Counted from the stretch's first letter, positions 18,230 to 27,049 are shown. The stretch: DNA of 64,000 nucleotides from Chelatococcus sp. HY11 (GCF_018398335.1 NZ_JAHBRX010000001.1:2968001-3032000), one strand, 5' to 3'. Notes: a model not told the origin generated them from the letters alone. Numbers and translations are program-made.

Positions 18230-18980
18230 GGCAGGAGTCCGCCTCGGGGATCACGCGTTCCGCCAGTTCCTCCGCGAGGATCGGAACGGCGAGATTGCAA
18301 GCCTGCACGCCTTGGACGACGCAGAGTTTGAGAACCTCCATGATCTCTTCCACCGACACCCCCAGTTTCAGAGCGGCTTTGATGTGACGGCGCGTGCCGG
18401 GCGCGTACATGTGCGTGAAGGAGGCATCGAACGCGATGCTCAACAGTTCAATCAGCTGCGGGGTCAGAACGCTGCTCGCATAGACGCCGGCGCCGGTGGC
18501 CATGAATGCGTCGGTCCAGACCGGATCAAGATCGAAGAAGGGGTTCCAGGCATCGTTCCATTGCCCGAGCTCCCGGATCTTGTCGCATGCCGGCGTCGAG
18601 GGGGCGAGCCCAAGGTGGGCTGACGATTGGATGCCAGCGGCCGCGGTCTCTACGAGGAGGATGGTCGCGCCTAGGCTGCAGCTATGGATCGACAGCAGCG
18701 ACGCCATCTTCACGACCATCAGGATCTCGTCGCGGCTCGCGCCAGCGGCCAATGCCGAGCGGACATGTCTTCGCGTACCGCCCGCATTGAGGTTCGTGGC
18801 GGCCACATTTACCGCGAGGCTGATGAGTTCGACAGTCTTGCGCGGAAGGACACCGGACCTCCAAGGGTTCGTCGCCATCCTTTCGCAGCTCTCGGCCCAT
18901 GCCGGGTCCCACAGCCGCAATTGTTCCAGGGCCGGATCCCAAGGCCCTGTCTCGCCGGATTGTTCGTGCTGCGATAGCAT
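18216..18980 (-). CDS. Carboxymuconolactone decarboxylase family protein (two-domain)
   Basis: The 254-residue product contains two tandem CMD-like repeats. The first has ELISLAVNVAATNLNAGG, TRRHVRSALAAGASRDEIL and SIHSCSLGA. The second has IELLSIAFDASFTHMYAPG, TRRHIKAALKLGVSVEEIM and GVQACNLAV. CMD-family proteins include decarboxylases and AhpD-like peroxidase partners; no CxxC motif is present, which argues against AhpD function. It lies upstream of the membrane protein and near VOC and BKACE genes, a neighbourhood that suggests catabolism of a small keto or aromatic acid. Confidence 0.85.
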   Translation of the reverse strand: MLSQHEQSGETGPWDPALEQLRLWDPAWAESCERMATNPWRSGVLPRKTVELISLAVNVAATNLNAGGTRRHVRSALAAGASRDEILMVVKMASLLSIHSCSLGATILLVETAAAGIQSSAHLGLAPSTPACDKIRELGQWNDAWNPFFDLDPVWTDAFMATGAGVYASSVLTPQLIELLSIAFDASFTHMYAPGTRRHIKAALKLGVSVEEIMEVLKLCVVQGVQACNLAVPILAEELAERVIPEADSCHDAG

Positions 18981-19007
18981 GGGCGTAACGCTCCTTTGGA
19001 GAGGCTG

Positions 19008-19403
19008 TCAGTCGGGCTCGGGAAGGGGAAAGGCCGCGGGGTCCGCTTGCCAGACGAGAAATGCGTTGCCGGCCGGGTCCGCGATCACCGCGTGCCAGGC
19101 GGTCTTCGGAACTGCCGTCTTCTCTTTCAGCACTGTCCCGCCGAACTCTTCCGTAGCCAAGAGGGCGGAATCGACCGAGTCGACCTGGACAAACACCATC
19201 CAGCCGGTATGGGCGAAGCCCGGAGGGCGCGTCAGCCCGCCGGCCGACAGCGGCGCTGCATCGCCGTCGATGGCGATGCGCCAATAGTCGACGCCCTCTG
19301 CGCGCTCGATCCGCCAGCCGAAGAGTGCGCCGTAAAATCGCGCGAGCGCTTCGGGCTCGTCGCCATAAATCTCGAAATTTGTAAGGCGTGCCACCAGGTT
19401 CAT
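19008..19403 (-). CDS. VOC family protein (glyoxalase/extradiol-dioxygenase fold)
   Basis: The 131-residue product has the two beta-alpha-beta-beta-beta modules of the vicinal-oxygen-chelate fold: TNFEIYGDEPEALARFYGALFGW at the N-terminus, HTGWMVFVQVDSVDSALLATEEFGG in the second module, and VIADPAGNAFLVWQ at the end. This is the usual pattern of the short 'VOC family' proteins. Catalytic metal ligands cannot be assigned with certainty. It lies 27 bp after the CMD-family gene on the opposite side of it from the membrane protein, on the same strand. Confidence 0.85.
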   Translation of the reverse strand: MNLVARLTNFEIYGDEPEALARFYGALFGWRIERAEGVDYWRIAIDGDAAPLSAGGLTRPPGFAHTGWMVFVQVDSVDSALLATEEFGGTVLKEKTAVPKTAWHAVIADPAGNAFLVWQADPAAFPLPEPD

Positions 19404-19453
19404 TCCCTTAAGGTGAGCAAAGGGGGCGGCGGCGTATGCCGCCCCGTGAAATC

Positions 19454-20629
19454 TCAGGACTTGGCCTTGGCCGCGGCAACGGCCTCCATGGCAAGCTTCG
19501 CGGCGGCTGGCGGCACCATGCAGTAGGCCATCGGGTGCGAGTCGCCGCCGGTCTTGGCGATCGTCTTCCTCCCGTCGGTGTCGAAGACCAGGAAGCCCTT
19601 GTCGCCGTCGCGGCGGTTCGGCGGCAGGCCGATATTGGCGAGGGTCTCCTCGACGCTGTCGTACCAGACGCCGACTTTCAGGATCTCGCGGGCCTCCTCG
19701 GCGGTCGCGACCTTACGTCCGAACTCCTCGCAGATGCGCACGGCGCCTTCGATCTGCTGCACCGAGCTGCGACGCTTCTTGTCCGGCCCCCAGAGATTGT
19801 CCTCATTGCCGACGCGCACATGCTGGCCGAGCACGATCGCCATAGCGGAGAGCGAGATCAGGCCGCGCATGCTCGACCAGAAGGTCGACACCGCGCCCTG
19901 CGGAACCTGCCGAAGGAAATCCATCCAATGATAGGGGTTGCGCCCGAGCGTGCCGCCGCCATAGCCGGCGATGGCGAGGTTCATCGGCCCCATATAGACG
20001 CCCGCCCGGATCAGCCGCTCGATGAGCTCGAGCTGGTGGATGTGAGCCGGCACGAAATAGGGCTGGATCCGGTTGGCGCGAAGCCGCTTCAGGTGCTCGA
20101 TATAGAAGGCCGGGCCGGCGTCGATCCACATGCCCGACCAGGCTCTCTGGACATCCGGGTTGTTCTCAAGATGGGTGCCCTTCACGTCGTCGGGGATCGT
20201 CATCGACATGATGTCCCACTGCGTGGTGCCGGTCGCGACGGTGACGAAGTCGGGCTTGGGATCGAGCTCGGTCAGCATGTGGCGCGTGTCATAGTCGAGC
20301 CACTTGGCCTTGGCCTCGGCGGTATGCGGCGCGAAGGAGATCGATCCCCCAACCTGCAGGATCATCTTCGGCACCGCCTCCCTGAGGCGGGTCAGGAAGT
20401 AGTTGTACTGGTCGAAATTGACCGAGCCCTGGCCGGTGGCGGGGTCGCGGACATGCACGTGCAGCATGGTCGCGCCAGCATTGTAGCAGTCCACCGCGAC
20501 CTGGACCTGCTCGTCCCAGGTGATCGGGATGTCGGCATCGCCGGGGAGCCATTGGGGCCCGAACGGAGCCGCCGTGATGATCAGCGGCTGCATGTTCTCG
20601 GGCAATATCGAGTCGTCTGTGTAATACAT
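19454..20629 (-). CDS. Beta-keto acid cleavage enzyme family protein (BKACE, DUF849)
   Basis: The 391-residue product shows the BKACE TIM-barrel pattern: PLIITAAPFGPQW at strand 1, the zinc-binding LHVHVRDPATGQG (HxH), an ILQVGGSISFAP segment, and a later NLAIAGYGGG block. BKACE enzymes condense a beta-keto acid with acetyl-CoA and release acetoacetate plus a CoA ester. Residues that set substrate class cannot be judged reliably here. The ATG at 20629 lies at the family start. It may act with the downstream VOC and CMD-family genes. Confidence 0.88.
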   Translation of the reverse strand: MYYTDDSILPENMQPLIITAAPFGPQWLPGDADIPITWDEQVQVAVDCYNAGATMLHVHVRDPATGQGSVNFDQYNYFLTRLREAVPKMILQVGGSISFAPHTAEAKAKWLDYDTRHMLTELDPKPDFVTVATGTTQWDIMSMTIPDDVKGTHLENNPDVQRAWSGMWIDAGPAFYIEHLKRLRANRIQPYFVPAHIHQLELIERLIRAGVYMGPMNLAIAGYGGGTLGRNPYHWMDFLRQVPQGAVSTFWSSMRGLISLSAMAIVLGQHVRVGNEDNLWGPDKKRRSSVQQIEGAVRICEEFGRKVATAEEAREILKVGVWYDSVEETLANIGLPPNRRDGDKGFLVFDTDGRKTIAKTGGDSHPMAYCMVPPAAAKLAMEAVAAAKAKS

Positions 20630-20717
20630 GTCGGCTTCTCTCAGCTTGAAGCGTGGCGCTCACCACGTCGGTTGTTCCCCGCAGCGCGGAACGCGCAACG
20701 AGGTATAGGAGGCTCGC

Positions 20718-21020
20718 TCAGGGGCGCCGCCGCAGATGATCAGCCCAGCCGATGCGAATGACGTTCGCCTCATTCAAGACGCCGGCAATTTCAGCCGAGA
20801 TTCTGTCGATCACGGCCATCCATTCGGCGCGCCTTTCCTCCCGTACGCCGGGTGGCAACACGTCCGCCGCTAGAAGCGCCATCTCCGCTTCGGCGAGCTC
20901 TTCACACATGTCGCGAAAGTCCTCGTTGTGGGCAGCCAGATCGTCGATCGCCCGACGTTCGGCCGGGAACCGTCGCAGCGCTGCGACCACACCCGCACTT
21001 CGTCGCTCATCATGAGACAT
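20718..21020 (-). CDS. Small hypothetical helical protein
   Basis: A 100-residue reading frame starts at the ATG at 21020 and is rich in acidic and alanine residues predicted to be helical (HNEDFRDMCEELAEAEMALL; REERRAEWMAVIDRISAEI). The frame is open further upstream, but that part lies over an IS91 transposase remnant in another context. No family is recognised. It sits between the BKACE gene and the transposon debris, and it may be the last resident gene before the island junction. Confidence 0.5.
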   Translation of the reverse strand: MSHDERRSAGVVAALRRFPAERRAIDDLAAHNEDFRDMCEELAEAEMALLAADVLPPGVREERRAEWMAVIDRISAEIAGVLNEANVIRIGWADHLRRRP

Positions 21021-21165
21021 CGGTGCCGCTTCAATGACCGCGTCGTTGCGTATCGTTGCGGCAAACCTAAGGGCAGCATCCCCCAAACGAGCGTAATTTA
21101 CGCAGGTAACACGGGGGTAGCCGAAGCGCCTGGGGCTGACCTGGGCCAGGCTATGCCAGATCATG

Positions 21166-21600
21166 GGTCGATCTCCCGGTTCGTCGCCGTTGTGTGGCGG
21201 TCCGCGCGGCTGCCTCCAGCGTTCGAACGTCTCGATGATGATCATGTGCCCGCCGCAGTGCGGGCATGGCGGGCGGAAGTCGTCCCGTTCGTGGAAGCTG
21301 CAGTCATCGGGCAGCGCGGCGACATCCGGGAGTTCGCGCGCGAGCGCGGGACTAGCCTTGCGGGCGCGCCGGCGAGCAGATGTAATGGCGGATGCGATGG
21401 AAGCCGCGCGGCAGGACATGGATCAGGAACCGGCGGATGAACTCGTCGGCGCCGAGCGTCATGACCTTCTGGCGATCAGATTGGGCGCGACGGTAATCCT
21501 CGTAGCGGGAGGTGACGCTGTTCTCGTCGAAGGGCGATCAGGCGGCTGTTCGAGATCACGACCCGGTGGGTGTAGCGCAACGGGTAGGCCAGCACCGCTT
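21166..21600 (-). pseudogene. IS91-family transposase remnant (C-terminal half)
   Basis: The minus strand encodes, from 21600 downward, YTHRVVISNSRL, then after shifts the RRFLIHVLP..FHRIRHY region, and finally DDFRPPCPHCGGHMIIIETF, ERWRQPRGPP. This order matches the C-terminal half of the complete transposase at 57536-58732. At 21600 it fuses directly to an integrase fragment, so the N-terminal half, including the HUH motif, is deleted. Confidence 0.85.
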
Positions 21601-21661
21601 CAGGTCAGCACCACGGGCAGGTTCCGCGAATGCGCAAGCCGGACGAGCCTGCGCTCCAAGT
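21601..21661 (-). pseudogene. Fragment of the integrase gene paired with IS91-type transposase
   Basis: Twenty codons on the minus strand read LERRLVRLAHSRNLPVVLT. They match LARRLVRLAHPRKLPVVLS in the integrase at 58736-59524. In intact copies this gene precedes the transposase; here an internal deletion joins integrase codon ~70 to the middle of the transposase gene. Confidence 0.8.
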
Positions 21662-21663
21662 CT

Positions 21664-22006
21664 CCCCTCACGGATGAGCTTAGCTTTGTATTCCTCTGCG
21701 ATTTTACCAAAAGTTTCATCACCACCGGCACATTTGGCGATCTTTGCGAGCTTGACCTTAAGGCCTGGATCGTCACCGGCTGCCAGAACCTGCTTTGCCG
21801 CGTCGCGTGCGCGACTTGCATCGGCCAAGCTCACGGCCGGATAAGCCCAAAGCTTAGCAGCTTTTGTTTGCTCATATAGCGGTAGGACATCCGCCACAGC
21901 TTGGACCCTGAAACCGCAATAAACAGGCGAAGCCCCTCACCGTCTGAAATCTTTTGCGGCTGTTGGGATGATTTGATTCGTCGAATGCAATGTCCGTGAG
22001 CGGCAT
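21664..22006 (-). pseudogene. 5' part of a DUF4102-type tyrosine integrase gene
   Basis: From the ATG at 22006 the minus strand encodes MPLTD, followed after a frame change by AYPAVSLADASRARDAAKQV, LAAGDDPGLKVKLAKIAK and GDETFGKIAEEYKAKLIREG. The same order opens the intact integrase at 61948-63141 (MPLTDVAIRRIKP, AYPAVSLADARRARDAAKQV). The catalytic half is missing; the gene is cut at the IS91 remnant. It lies next to the 22167-22181 att-like copy, exactly as the intact gene lies next to tRNA-Thr. Confidence 0.88.
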
Positions 22007-22107
22007 GTTGTTGGCATCACTGGCGAGTGGCTTTGGAACTACCACTGAAATACCAATGATTTTGCTGGATACCAACACACGCGGGCGGACACATCCGGAC
22101 ACGCAGC

Positions 22108-22181
22108 AGCGAATCCATTGCTTCTCAACGGATTCAGGACAAAATCAGACTATGCTGGATGGAAGAATGGTGCCGCGGAAG
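22108..22181. repeat. attL-like site: copy of the int-tRNA junction ending in a 15-bp tRNA-Thr 3' end
   Basis: About 70 bp here match 63249-63321 with few changes (both contain TTCTCAACGGATTCAGGACA) and end in the identical ATGGTGCCGCGGAAG at 22167-22181. In the right-hand copy these 15 bp are the CCA end and acceptor stem of tRNA-Thr. Beyond base 22181 the two sequences diverge, so no tRNA gene exists here. It is read as the junction between two tandem integrated elements. Confidence 0.8.
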
Positions 22182-22547
22182 TACTACACACACCTCTCGC
22201 AACAATTTGAAAAATAACATAATTTTTCTATCATGAAGCAACACTACCAACGTAAATACCAACGTAAAAATTGGCTCTGGTGAGAGTATCAGCTGCGCCC
22301 CCAAGGACCCAAAATCGCCTGTGGATAACACTATGCTCCATAAGTCGGCCGACTACTGTCGAACAAGGAGTTACTCATGATTCTACGCCGGTTAAGGATC
22401 TATGGTTCCCTCCCATCCCAGCGAAGCGAAACCGCCGTCTAGGTGCCTGTTTGAATGACTTGAGCTATCCGGATATGTTCACGAAGTTTACAGTGAAACG
22501 ATCGGGAAATGGTAGGCTGAGGTGACGCTAGGGATCGGACTGAGCAC
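22182..22547. other. Intergenic region at the left end of the island
   Basis: About 365 bp of relatively AT-rich DNA (for example ATAACATAATTTTTCTATCATG around 22216-22235). No convincing gene or hairpin was found. It contains the likely promoter of the following two-gene operon. Confidence 0.5.
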
Positions 22548-23279
22548 ATGACCGAGCGCCCCCTGAACATGGTGGTCGATCTTCTCGACCTACGGTCTCG
22601 TGTTGAGTGTGATGATGAAGAGGTCTTCCGCTTGCGGTCAGAAGCTCGCGTCGGCCGCCCTGAGATTGATAGCCCTGTCGGAGTCATCACCGCTCGGCGT
22701 GTTTTCATCCAGGTTGAACTTGATGGCTATGACATCCGCCCTGGCGATCGCTTAGGCGAGCCAGTTAAGGTGCCTATCGTCGAGGAGACGAAAGTTGTCC
22801 TGGAGCGAAACAGTTCGACCTCTGTGGGCATGAACGCGAGCGTAGGGATGGCGGCAGACGGGCGCACAAGCTTGTCGTTAGGCGCTAGGGGTGCGGCAGC
22901 GGTTGATGCGAAGACCAAGTCGCATACGAGTAGCAAAACAAAAGCAGAAAGAGGTTATGTGAAGGCGATAGGTGGTGATCAGTGGGTCATCGCCGCTCTT
23001 GAACCGGATGGGCACCTGGAGGTCGGAACCTACGTTACCGATAGCGACGTGCTCTGTGAACTGAAGCGCGGTAAGGGGGTCAATCGGTCGGCGGTACGTG
23101 TCAGCGGTTACGTCAAAAAGCGAGACCTTGACTTTATTCCACTGAACCAAGCTTTTGACCCACTCAATTGGAACAAAAGGCAGACAATCAAGGCCTTCCT
23201 TGCGAAATCAATTGGAGCTTTAGCCACTGATGTAGGAGAGAAGCTGATCATCTCCGAGCAGGAGATCACCAATGAGTAG
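22548..23279 (+). CDS. Hypothetical protein, first gene of a pentapeptide-protein operon
   Basis: The 243-residue product is not recognised. The N-terminal 85 residues are beta-rich and charged (VVDLLDLRSRVECDDEEVF; VFIQVELDGYDIRPGDRLGE). A central stretch at about 90-130 is rich in Ser/Thr/Ala/Gly (NSSTSVGMNASVGMAADGR), like a flexible linker. The C-terminal part (YVKAIGGDQWVIAALEP...GYVKKRDLDFIPL) looks like a compact alpha/beta domain. No signal peptide or membrane segment is seen. It overlaps the next gene by eight bases, so the two products probably act together. Base composition is more AT-rich than the metabolic genes to the left, in line with acquired DNA. Confidence 0.7.
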   Translation: MTERPLNMVVDLLDLRSRVECDDEEVFRLRSEARVGRPEIDSPVGVITARRVFIQVELDGYDIRPGDRLGEPVKVPIVEETKVVLERNSSTSVGMNASVGMAADGRTSLSLGARGAAAVDAKTKSHTSSKTKAERGYVKAIGGDQWVIAALEPDGHLEVGTYVTDSDVLCELKRGKGVNRSAVRVSGYVKKRDLDFIPLNQAFDPLNWNKRQTIKAFLAKSIGALATDVGEKLIISEQEITNE

Positions 23280-24378
23280 AGGGGGAATGCTTTCCGAGCT
23301 CCTAACCGCTGAAGACATATCTCGAATGGAGGCTGTGGATGTCGCGGACACTGACAACTTTATACAGCTAATAGAGATACTGAACCTAGATCGCGGTGTC
23401 GATTTGCGTCATCGAGACTTTTCTGGTGTCGATTTTTCTGATTGCGACCTGCGAGGCTGCGACTTCACTGGCTCCGATCTTAGAGGATCGAGCGGTCGAA
23501 ATGTTGTCTGGGACGAAACGACAATACTCACCTCCGCCGAAGTTGATCGCTCGATGTTCGCGAACGAGCCGCTGCGCTTGGATATTGCCCAGCGGCTGCC
23601 CGAACTCGGGAAAGAATACGCCAGGATTAAGAAGGCGTACTGGATCGACCAAGCCATGTGGGCGATGGACTCGTTGAAGCAGGGCATTAAAAATCCTGTA
23701 GAGCGTCAAGCTTTGGCAATGTCGTTGTATTTTGACGCGAGCGATGGATTTGTCCGCAACACAATCCTTCAATATGTCATATTTGGAACCGCGAAAGAGG
23801 CGCGATTAGAGTTCTTCCACGCGATGATGGCTGATCGCACAATTTCCACCGACGCGCTCGCAAACGCTCTTCATACTTTCGGCCGGATTCTGCGAAATGA
23901 TGAGCAGATCGTATTACCGCTTCTGGGCATCGCCGAGGATGCGAATACTGCGCCGGCACTCGCGAAAGCGGCGGTCCGCGCGGCCCTCCGAAATCGCTTC
24001 GTTCTAAGGCACAATCGTCGAGCCTATCGGCTTGTTCTGGAGAGCCGCGATCCAGAGTTAGAGAACCTTTACATTCGAGCATTCGCTGGCGCGGTAGGCG
24101 TAGATCACGCGACAGCGGTTTCGGAGGGGCGGCGCCAGGGTGGAGTCATCTTCAGTGAGACGATTGGATTGACACGGGTGCGGGAGATCGCCTCGAATAT
24201 CTGGCGAGCTCGCCAGGCGGCTGAAGCCGATCCCATGCGAAGTGAACGTCTAATCTTCAAGGGCTTCAAGAACAGAGATGAGTTCGAGCCGCGGGTCTTG
24301 CAATTGCTGAATGAATTGATTGAAAAAGGACTAAGGCTGAATTTATGTGTAACTGAAGTCAAGGCTGCTGCCGAATGA
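23272..24378 (+). CDS. Pentapeptide-repeat protein with alpha-helical C-terminal domain
   Basis: The 368-residue product has a short pentapeptide-repeat stretch at about 44-72 (VDLRHRDFSGVDFSDCDLRG and CDFTGSDLRG), i.e. A(D/N)LxX repeats enough for one or two coils of a right-handed beta-helix. It is followed by about 270 residues that look all-helical (YWIDQAMWAMDSLKQGIKN; LALAKAAVRAALRNRF-type repeats reminiscent of HEAT-like helices). The ATG at 23272 overlaps the upstream gene; an ATG at 23287, directly after AGAGGGGGA, is an alternative start. No catalytic motif is seen. Function is unknown; a protein-protein interaction role is likely. Confidence 0.7.
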   Translation: MSRGGMLSELLTAEDISRMEAVDVADTDNFIQLIEILNLDRGVDLRHRDFSGVDFSDCDLRGCDFTGSDLRGSSGRNVVWDETTILTSAEVDRSMFANEPLRLDIAQRLPELGKEYARIKKAYWIDQAMWAMDSLKQGIKNPVERQALAMSLYFDASDGFVRNTILQYVIFGTAKEARLEFFHAMMADRTISTDALANALHTFGRILRNDEQIVLPLLGIAEDANTAPALAKAAVRAALRNRFVLRHNRRAYRLVLESRDPELENLYIRAFAGAVGVDHATAVSEGRRQGGVIFSETIGLTRVREIASNIWRARQAAEADPMRSERLIFKGFKNRDEFEPRVLQLLNELIEKGLRLNLCVTEVKAAAE

Positions 24379-24503
24379 GCAGGTTATATCGACTTTAATA
24401 TGACAAGATTGACACCTAACCTCGCGTAAGCCCTTTCGATTGTTGGGCCTGGATCGATTCTGATCAAAATCGATAAAGAAGATAACGGCCCTCTTTAATC
24501 GCG

Positions 24504-24974
24504 TCACGGGATCGGAGGCTTATATACGGTCCCATGTGCGTTTGCATCGACGGGGATTCGATGATCCTCGGCCAGCCGCGCTGATGGGGAAGGGTAGCCA
24601 CTATGCTTATCGCTGTTACTGACATTGACTATTTGCAGAATAGTATCACTGATCGTCTCTATCGTGTTCATGGATTCTTTTATGGCATCGAACTTCTTGT
24701 TGACCTCCGAAATATGCTGGCGCTGCTGCTCAAGAATTCTCCTTTCGAGCTGATCGAATCTTGCAATCAGCTTTTCATCCACGTCGGAGAGCTGCTCTTT
24801 TAGGTCAGCTTTATCGCGTCGATTTCTTTGCTTAATCGTGCCCAGCGCTTTTTCAATTTCCTCAGCGAATTTTCGGACTTCGTCCTGAAGTGCTTTATAT
24901 CGCTTTTCATCATCGGATTTTGATCGCGGAGCACCGGCGACCGCCGAGCGATGCTTCTTACTCTTCGTTTCCAT
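24504..24974 (-). CDS. Hypothetical coiled-coil protein
   Basis: The 156-residue product, starting METKSKKHR, is dominated by a long charged helix at about 20-115 (DEVRKFAEEIEKALGTIKQR; EQLSDVDEKLIARFDQLERR; ILEQQRQHISEVNKKFDAIK) with coiled-coil heptad character. No enzyme motif, signal peptide or membrane segment is present. An in-frame ATG at 24995 is the alternative start. It is convergent with the pentapeptide operon and divergent from the recombinase at 25161. Confidence 0.6.
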   Translation of the reverse strand: METKSKKHRSAVAGAPRSKSDDEKRYKALQDEVRKFAEEIEKALGTIKQRNRRDKADLKEQLSDVDEKLIARFDQLERRILEQQRQHISEVNKKFDAIKESMNTIETISDTILQIVNVSNSDKHSGYPSPSARLAEDHRIPVDANAHGTVYKPPIP

Positions 24975-25160
24975 GATGTCGACCGCCCTCCCCACATGGA
25001 AAAATTAGCGGGGACGCCACGGGTCGTCAACGGAAGCTTGACAATAGTGCGCAACTGTGCCATTATGGAACAGTTGCGCGAGCGTCACGTTGGCTGACCA
25101 TAGCCGGCCAGCTTCAGGATTACCGCGCACGCATTCCCCCCATTTTCGGAGGTTCACGCC

Positions 25161-25739
25161 ATGCCGGGCAGGCAGGCCAAGGTTATTAGTGCGCCGACGC
25201 TCCGGCGCATGTTGCTGTATGTGAAGCGCATGTCGGCACAGCCAGAGCGTGATCGCGTCATCGTGCTGTTGTCGGTGAAGGCCGGGCTGAGAGCCTGTGA
25301 GATCGCCGGTCTCGATTGGTCGATGGTGCTCGACGACAAAGGTCGGGTGGGCCCAGTGTTGAGCGTCCGGGATGCCATCGCCAAGAAGGGCAGCGGACGT
25401 CGGATTCCCATTCATCCGGATCTGCGCCGAGCTTTGCAGGACGTCAAGGCTCCTGGGGTCCTCTATGGTCCCGTCATCATCTCGCGTCGCGGCGGAGCGC
25501 TGCGGCCGAACAGCGTCGTCAATTTTTTTGTGAGCCTCTATCACGCCTTGGGCCTGGTCGGCTGCTCGTCCCATTCCGGACGCCGCAGTTTCATCACCCA
25601 GGCCGCGCGCAATCTCCACCGTGCCGGCTGTAGCCTGCGGGATGTCCAGGTGCTGGCCGGACATCGCTCGATCGAGACCACGCAACGCTATATCGATGGT
25701 GACACCGATGCCCAGCGCAAGCTCGTCGCTTTGCTCTGA
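25161..25739 (+). CDS. Short tyrosine recombinase/integrase (catalytic domain only)
   Basis: The 192-residue product corresponds to the catalytic domain of tyrosine recombinases. LRACEIAGLDW contains the first catalytic Arg, SHSGRRSFIT is the H-x-x-R box, and VLAGHRSIETTQRYI supplies the late His and the nucleophilic Tyr. The N-terminal core-binding domain is absent. An excellent GGAGG site lies 8-12 bases before the ATG. Such short recombinases occur on alphaproteobacterial mobile elements, but their reaction is not established. It heads the gene block with DUF3768 and the protease-like genes. Confidence 0.85.
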   Translation: MPGRQAKVISAPTLRRMLLYVKRMSAQPERDRVIVLLSVKAGLRACEIAGLDWSMVLDDKGRVGPVLSVRDAIAKKGSGRRIPIHPDLRRALQDVKAPGVLYGPVIISRRGGALRPNSVVNFFVSLYHALGLVGCSSHSGRRSFITQAARNLHRAGCSLRDVQVLAGHRSIETTQRYIDGDTDAQRKLVALL

Positions 25740-25960
25740 TCGATAGCGATATCTAACCAGCACTCTCATCGGCGTCGGGCCTTTTAGTCCGATCGCAACT
25801 AGCCCGGCGAACCGAACGGCCCGGCCGCCGCCGACATAACCGGCCGCTTCTCGTCTCTCCTTCCCCTCCCTCTCTCCAAAAACACGCACGTCTTCAATCG
25901 ACGGACCTCCGGTTCGGCGGGCGATGACGCATGCGGTTTTGTCACTTCAAGGATGTCTCC

Positions 25961-26281
25961 ATGCCCGATGCTCGTGCCCATGAAGCCCGCACACGTCGCC
26001 TCAACGATGCCCTGCGCCGCTTCCATGTGGGTGGCCGTGTCCTATTATCCCTCGGCATCACTTGCCTCAGCGACAACGCCATCGCCTCCATCCTCAATGC
26101 CGTCAGAACCTATGACGGGTTCTCCGAGGAAAACGATCCCGACAACCTCCGCGACTTCGGCATCATCGAGGTCGGCGAACATACCGTGATGTTCAAGATC
26201 GATGTCGCGTCTGCACCACGGTCGGATACCGCCGATGCGCTTGAGCGGGTCCTGACGATTGTCCTCGCGGATGAGTGGTGA
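25961..26281 (+). CDS. DUF3768 family protein
   Basis: The 106-residue product carries the DUF3768 pattern: LNDALRRFHVGGRVLLSLG, then AIASILNAVRTYDGF, ENDPDNLRDFGIIEVGE, a MFKIDV strand and RVLTIVLADEW at the C-terminus. The ATG at 25961 follows an AAGGAT-type site and is preferred over the in-frame ATG at 25931. The family has no known function and is typical of plasmids and integrated elements of alphaproteobacteria. The stop overlaps the start of the following protease-like gene. Confidence 0.85.
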   Translation: MPDARAHEARTRRLNDALRRFHVGGRVLLSLGITCLSDNAIASILNAVRTYDGFSEENDPDNLRDFGIIEVGEHTVMFKIDVASAPRSDTADALERVLTIVLADEW

Positions 26282-26982
26282 GCACCATGGCCGCGTCCAT
26301 CTCACCGCCCACCCCGGCCACAAACGGCCTGGTCTTGAGATCGACCACAGACGACACCGGAGGTCATCGCAATCATGCGCATGGACAGACTACTCCCTCT
26401 GCAAAAAGATCGCACAGCTGGGGTCAGCTCACGCCCTACCAACAGGGAAGCCTCGATGGTCTCTGCGGCCTCTATGCCATCATCAACGCCCTGGTGTTCG
26501 TGTCAGGATCGCACCGCCGCCTATCCCATCCGATCGTCGAAAATCTCTTTGCCGAGCTGCTGCAAGCAATCGACCGCACCATCGGGCTGTTTCACGCGCT
26601 TCACTACGGCATTGATACCGGCCCGCTCGTCATCATTCTCGGAGAGGCCGTCGAATCCTTGGCCAATGACCACGGCCTTGTTGTCACCATCAAACGTCCC
26701 TGGGAACACAAGCCGGAGATGTCGCTGCGGGATCTTCTGCGCGGGCTCAGGCGCGACCTGGCCAAGGGAGCGGTCGTGCTCATCGGCTTCGGCGGCTATC
26801 TCGACCATTGGACGGTCGCGGTCGCCATCTCGGCCCGCGCCATGCGCCTGTTCGACAGTGCCGGTGTCACCCGTGTCAGTCTTGCCTGCTGCCGTATGAC
26901 CCATGAACCCGCAAAGGCAGGGGTCGAACATATCATTGATGCCGATGGCGTGTTCGTTGTGCGGATGAAGTCGCAGCGGTGA
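26278..26982 (+). CDS. Putative papain-fold cysteine protease, paralogue 1
   Basis: About 234 residues. The conserved core begins near residue 55: QQGSLDGLCGLYAIINA places a Cys (about 63) at the start of a helix, as in papain-like enzymes. GGYLDHWTVAV supplies a His (about 177) and RLFDSAGV an Asp (about 193), completing a C-H-D order. The same three motifs recur in the gene at 29814-30536. Start choice is open: GTG at 26278 gives a GTGA overlap with DUF3768, while ATG at 26287 or GTG at 26275 are also possible. No signal peptide is seen. The family is not recognised; substrates could be host or element proteins. Protease or deamidase activity is an inference from the triad only. Confidence 0.65.
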   Translation: MSTMAASISPPTPATNGLVLRSTTDDTGGHRNHAHGQTTPSAKRSHSWGQLTPYQQGSLDGLCGLYAIINALVFVSGSHRRLSHPIVENLFAELLQAIDRTIGLFHALHYGIDTGPLVIILGEAVESLANDHGLVVTIKRPWEHKPEMSLRDLLRGLRRDLAKGAVVLIGFGGYLDHWTVAVAISARAMRLFDSAGVTRVSLACCRMTHEPAKAGVEHIIDADGVFVVRMKSQR

Positions 26983-27049
26983 AACGATCTGACAACCGGA
27001 AGAACATCGGGTTCACGTGCGGCGAAGGGAAGCCAAGTCACCAAACCTC

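Noticed and set aside
19436-20761. Long plus-strand open frame opposite the BKACE gene
   Set aside because: The minus strand encodes a complete BKACE enzyme with HxH motif; the plus-strand frame has no motif or ribosome-binding site.
22167-22181. Possible second tRNA-Thr gene
   Set aside because: Only the 15-bp 3' end is present; the sequence diverges after GGAAG and no cloverleaf can be formed.
25005-25889. Minus-strand open frame opposite the short recombinase
   Set aside because: The plus strand carries the recombinase with all catalytic residues and a strong ribosome-binding site.
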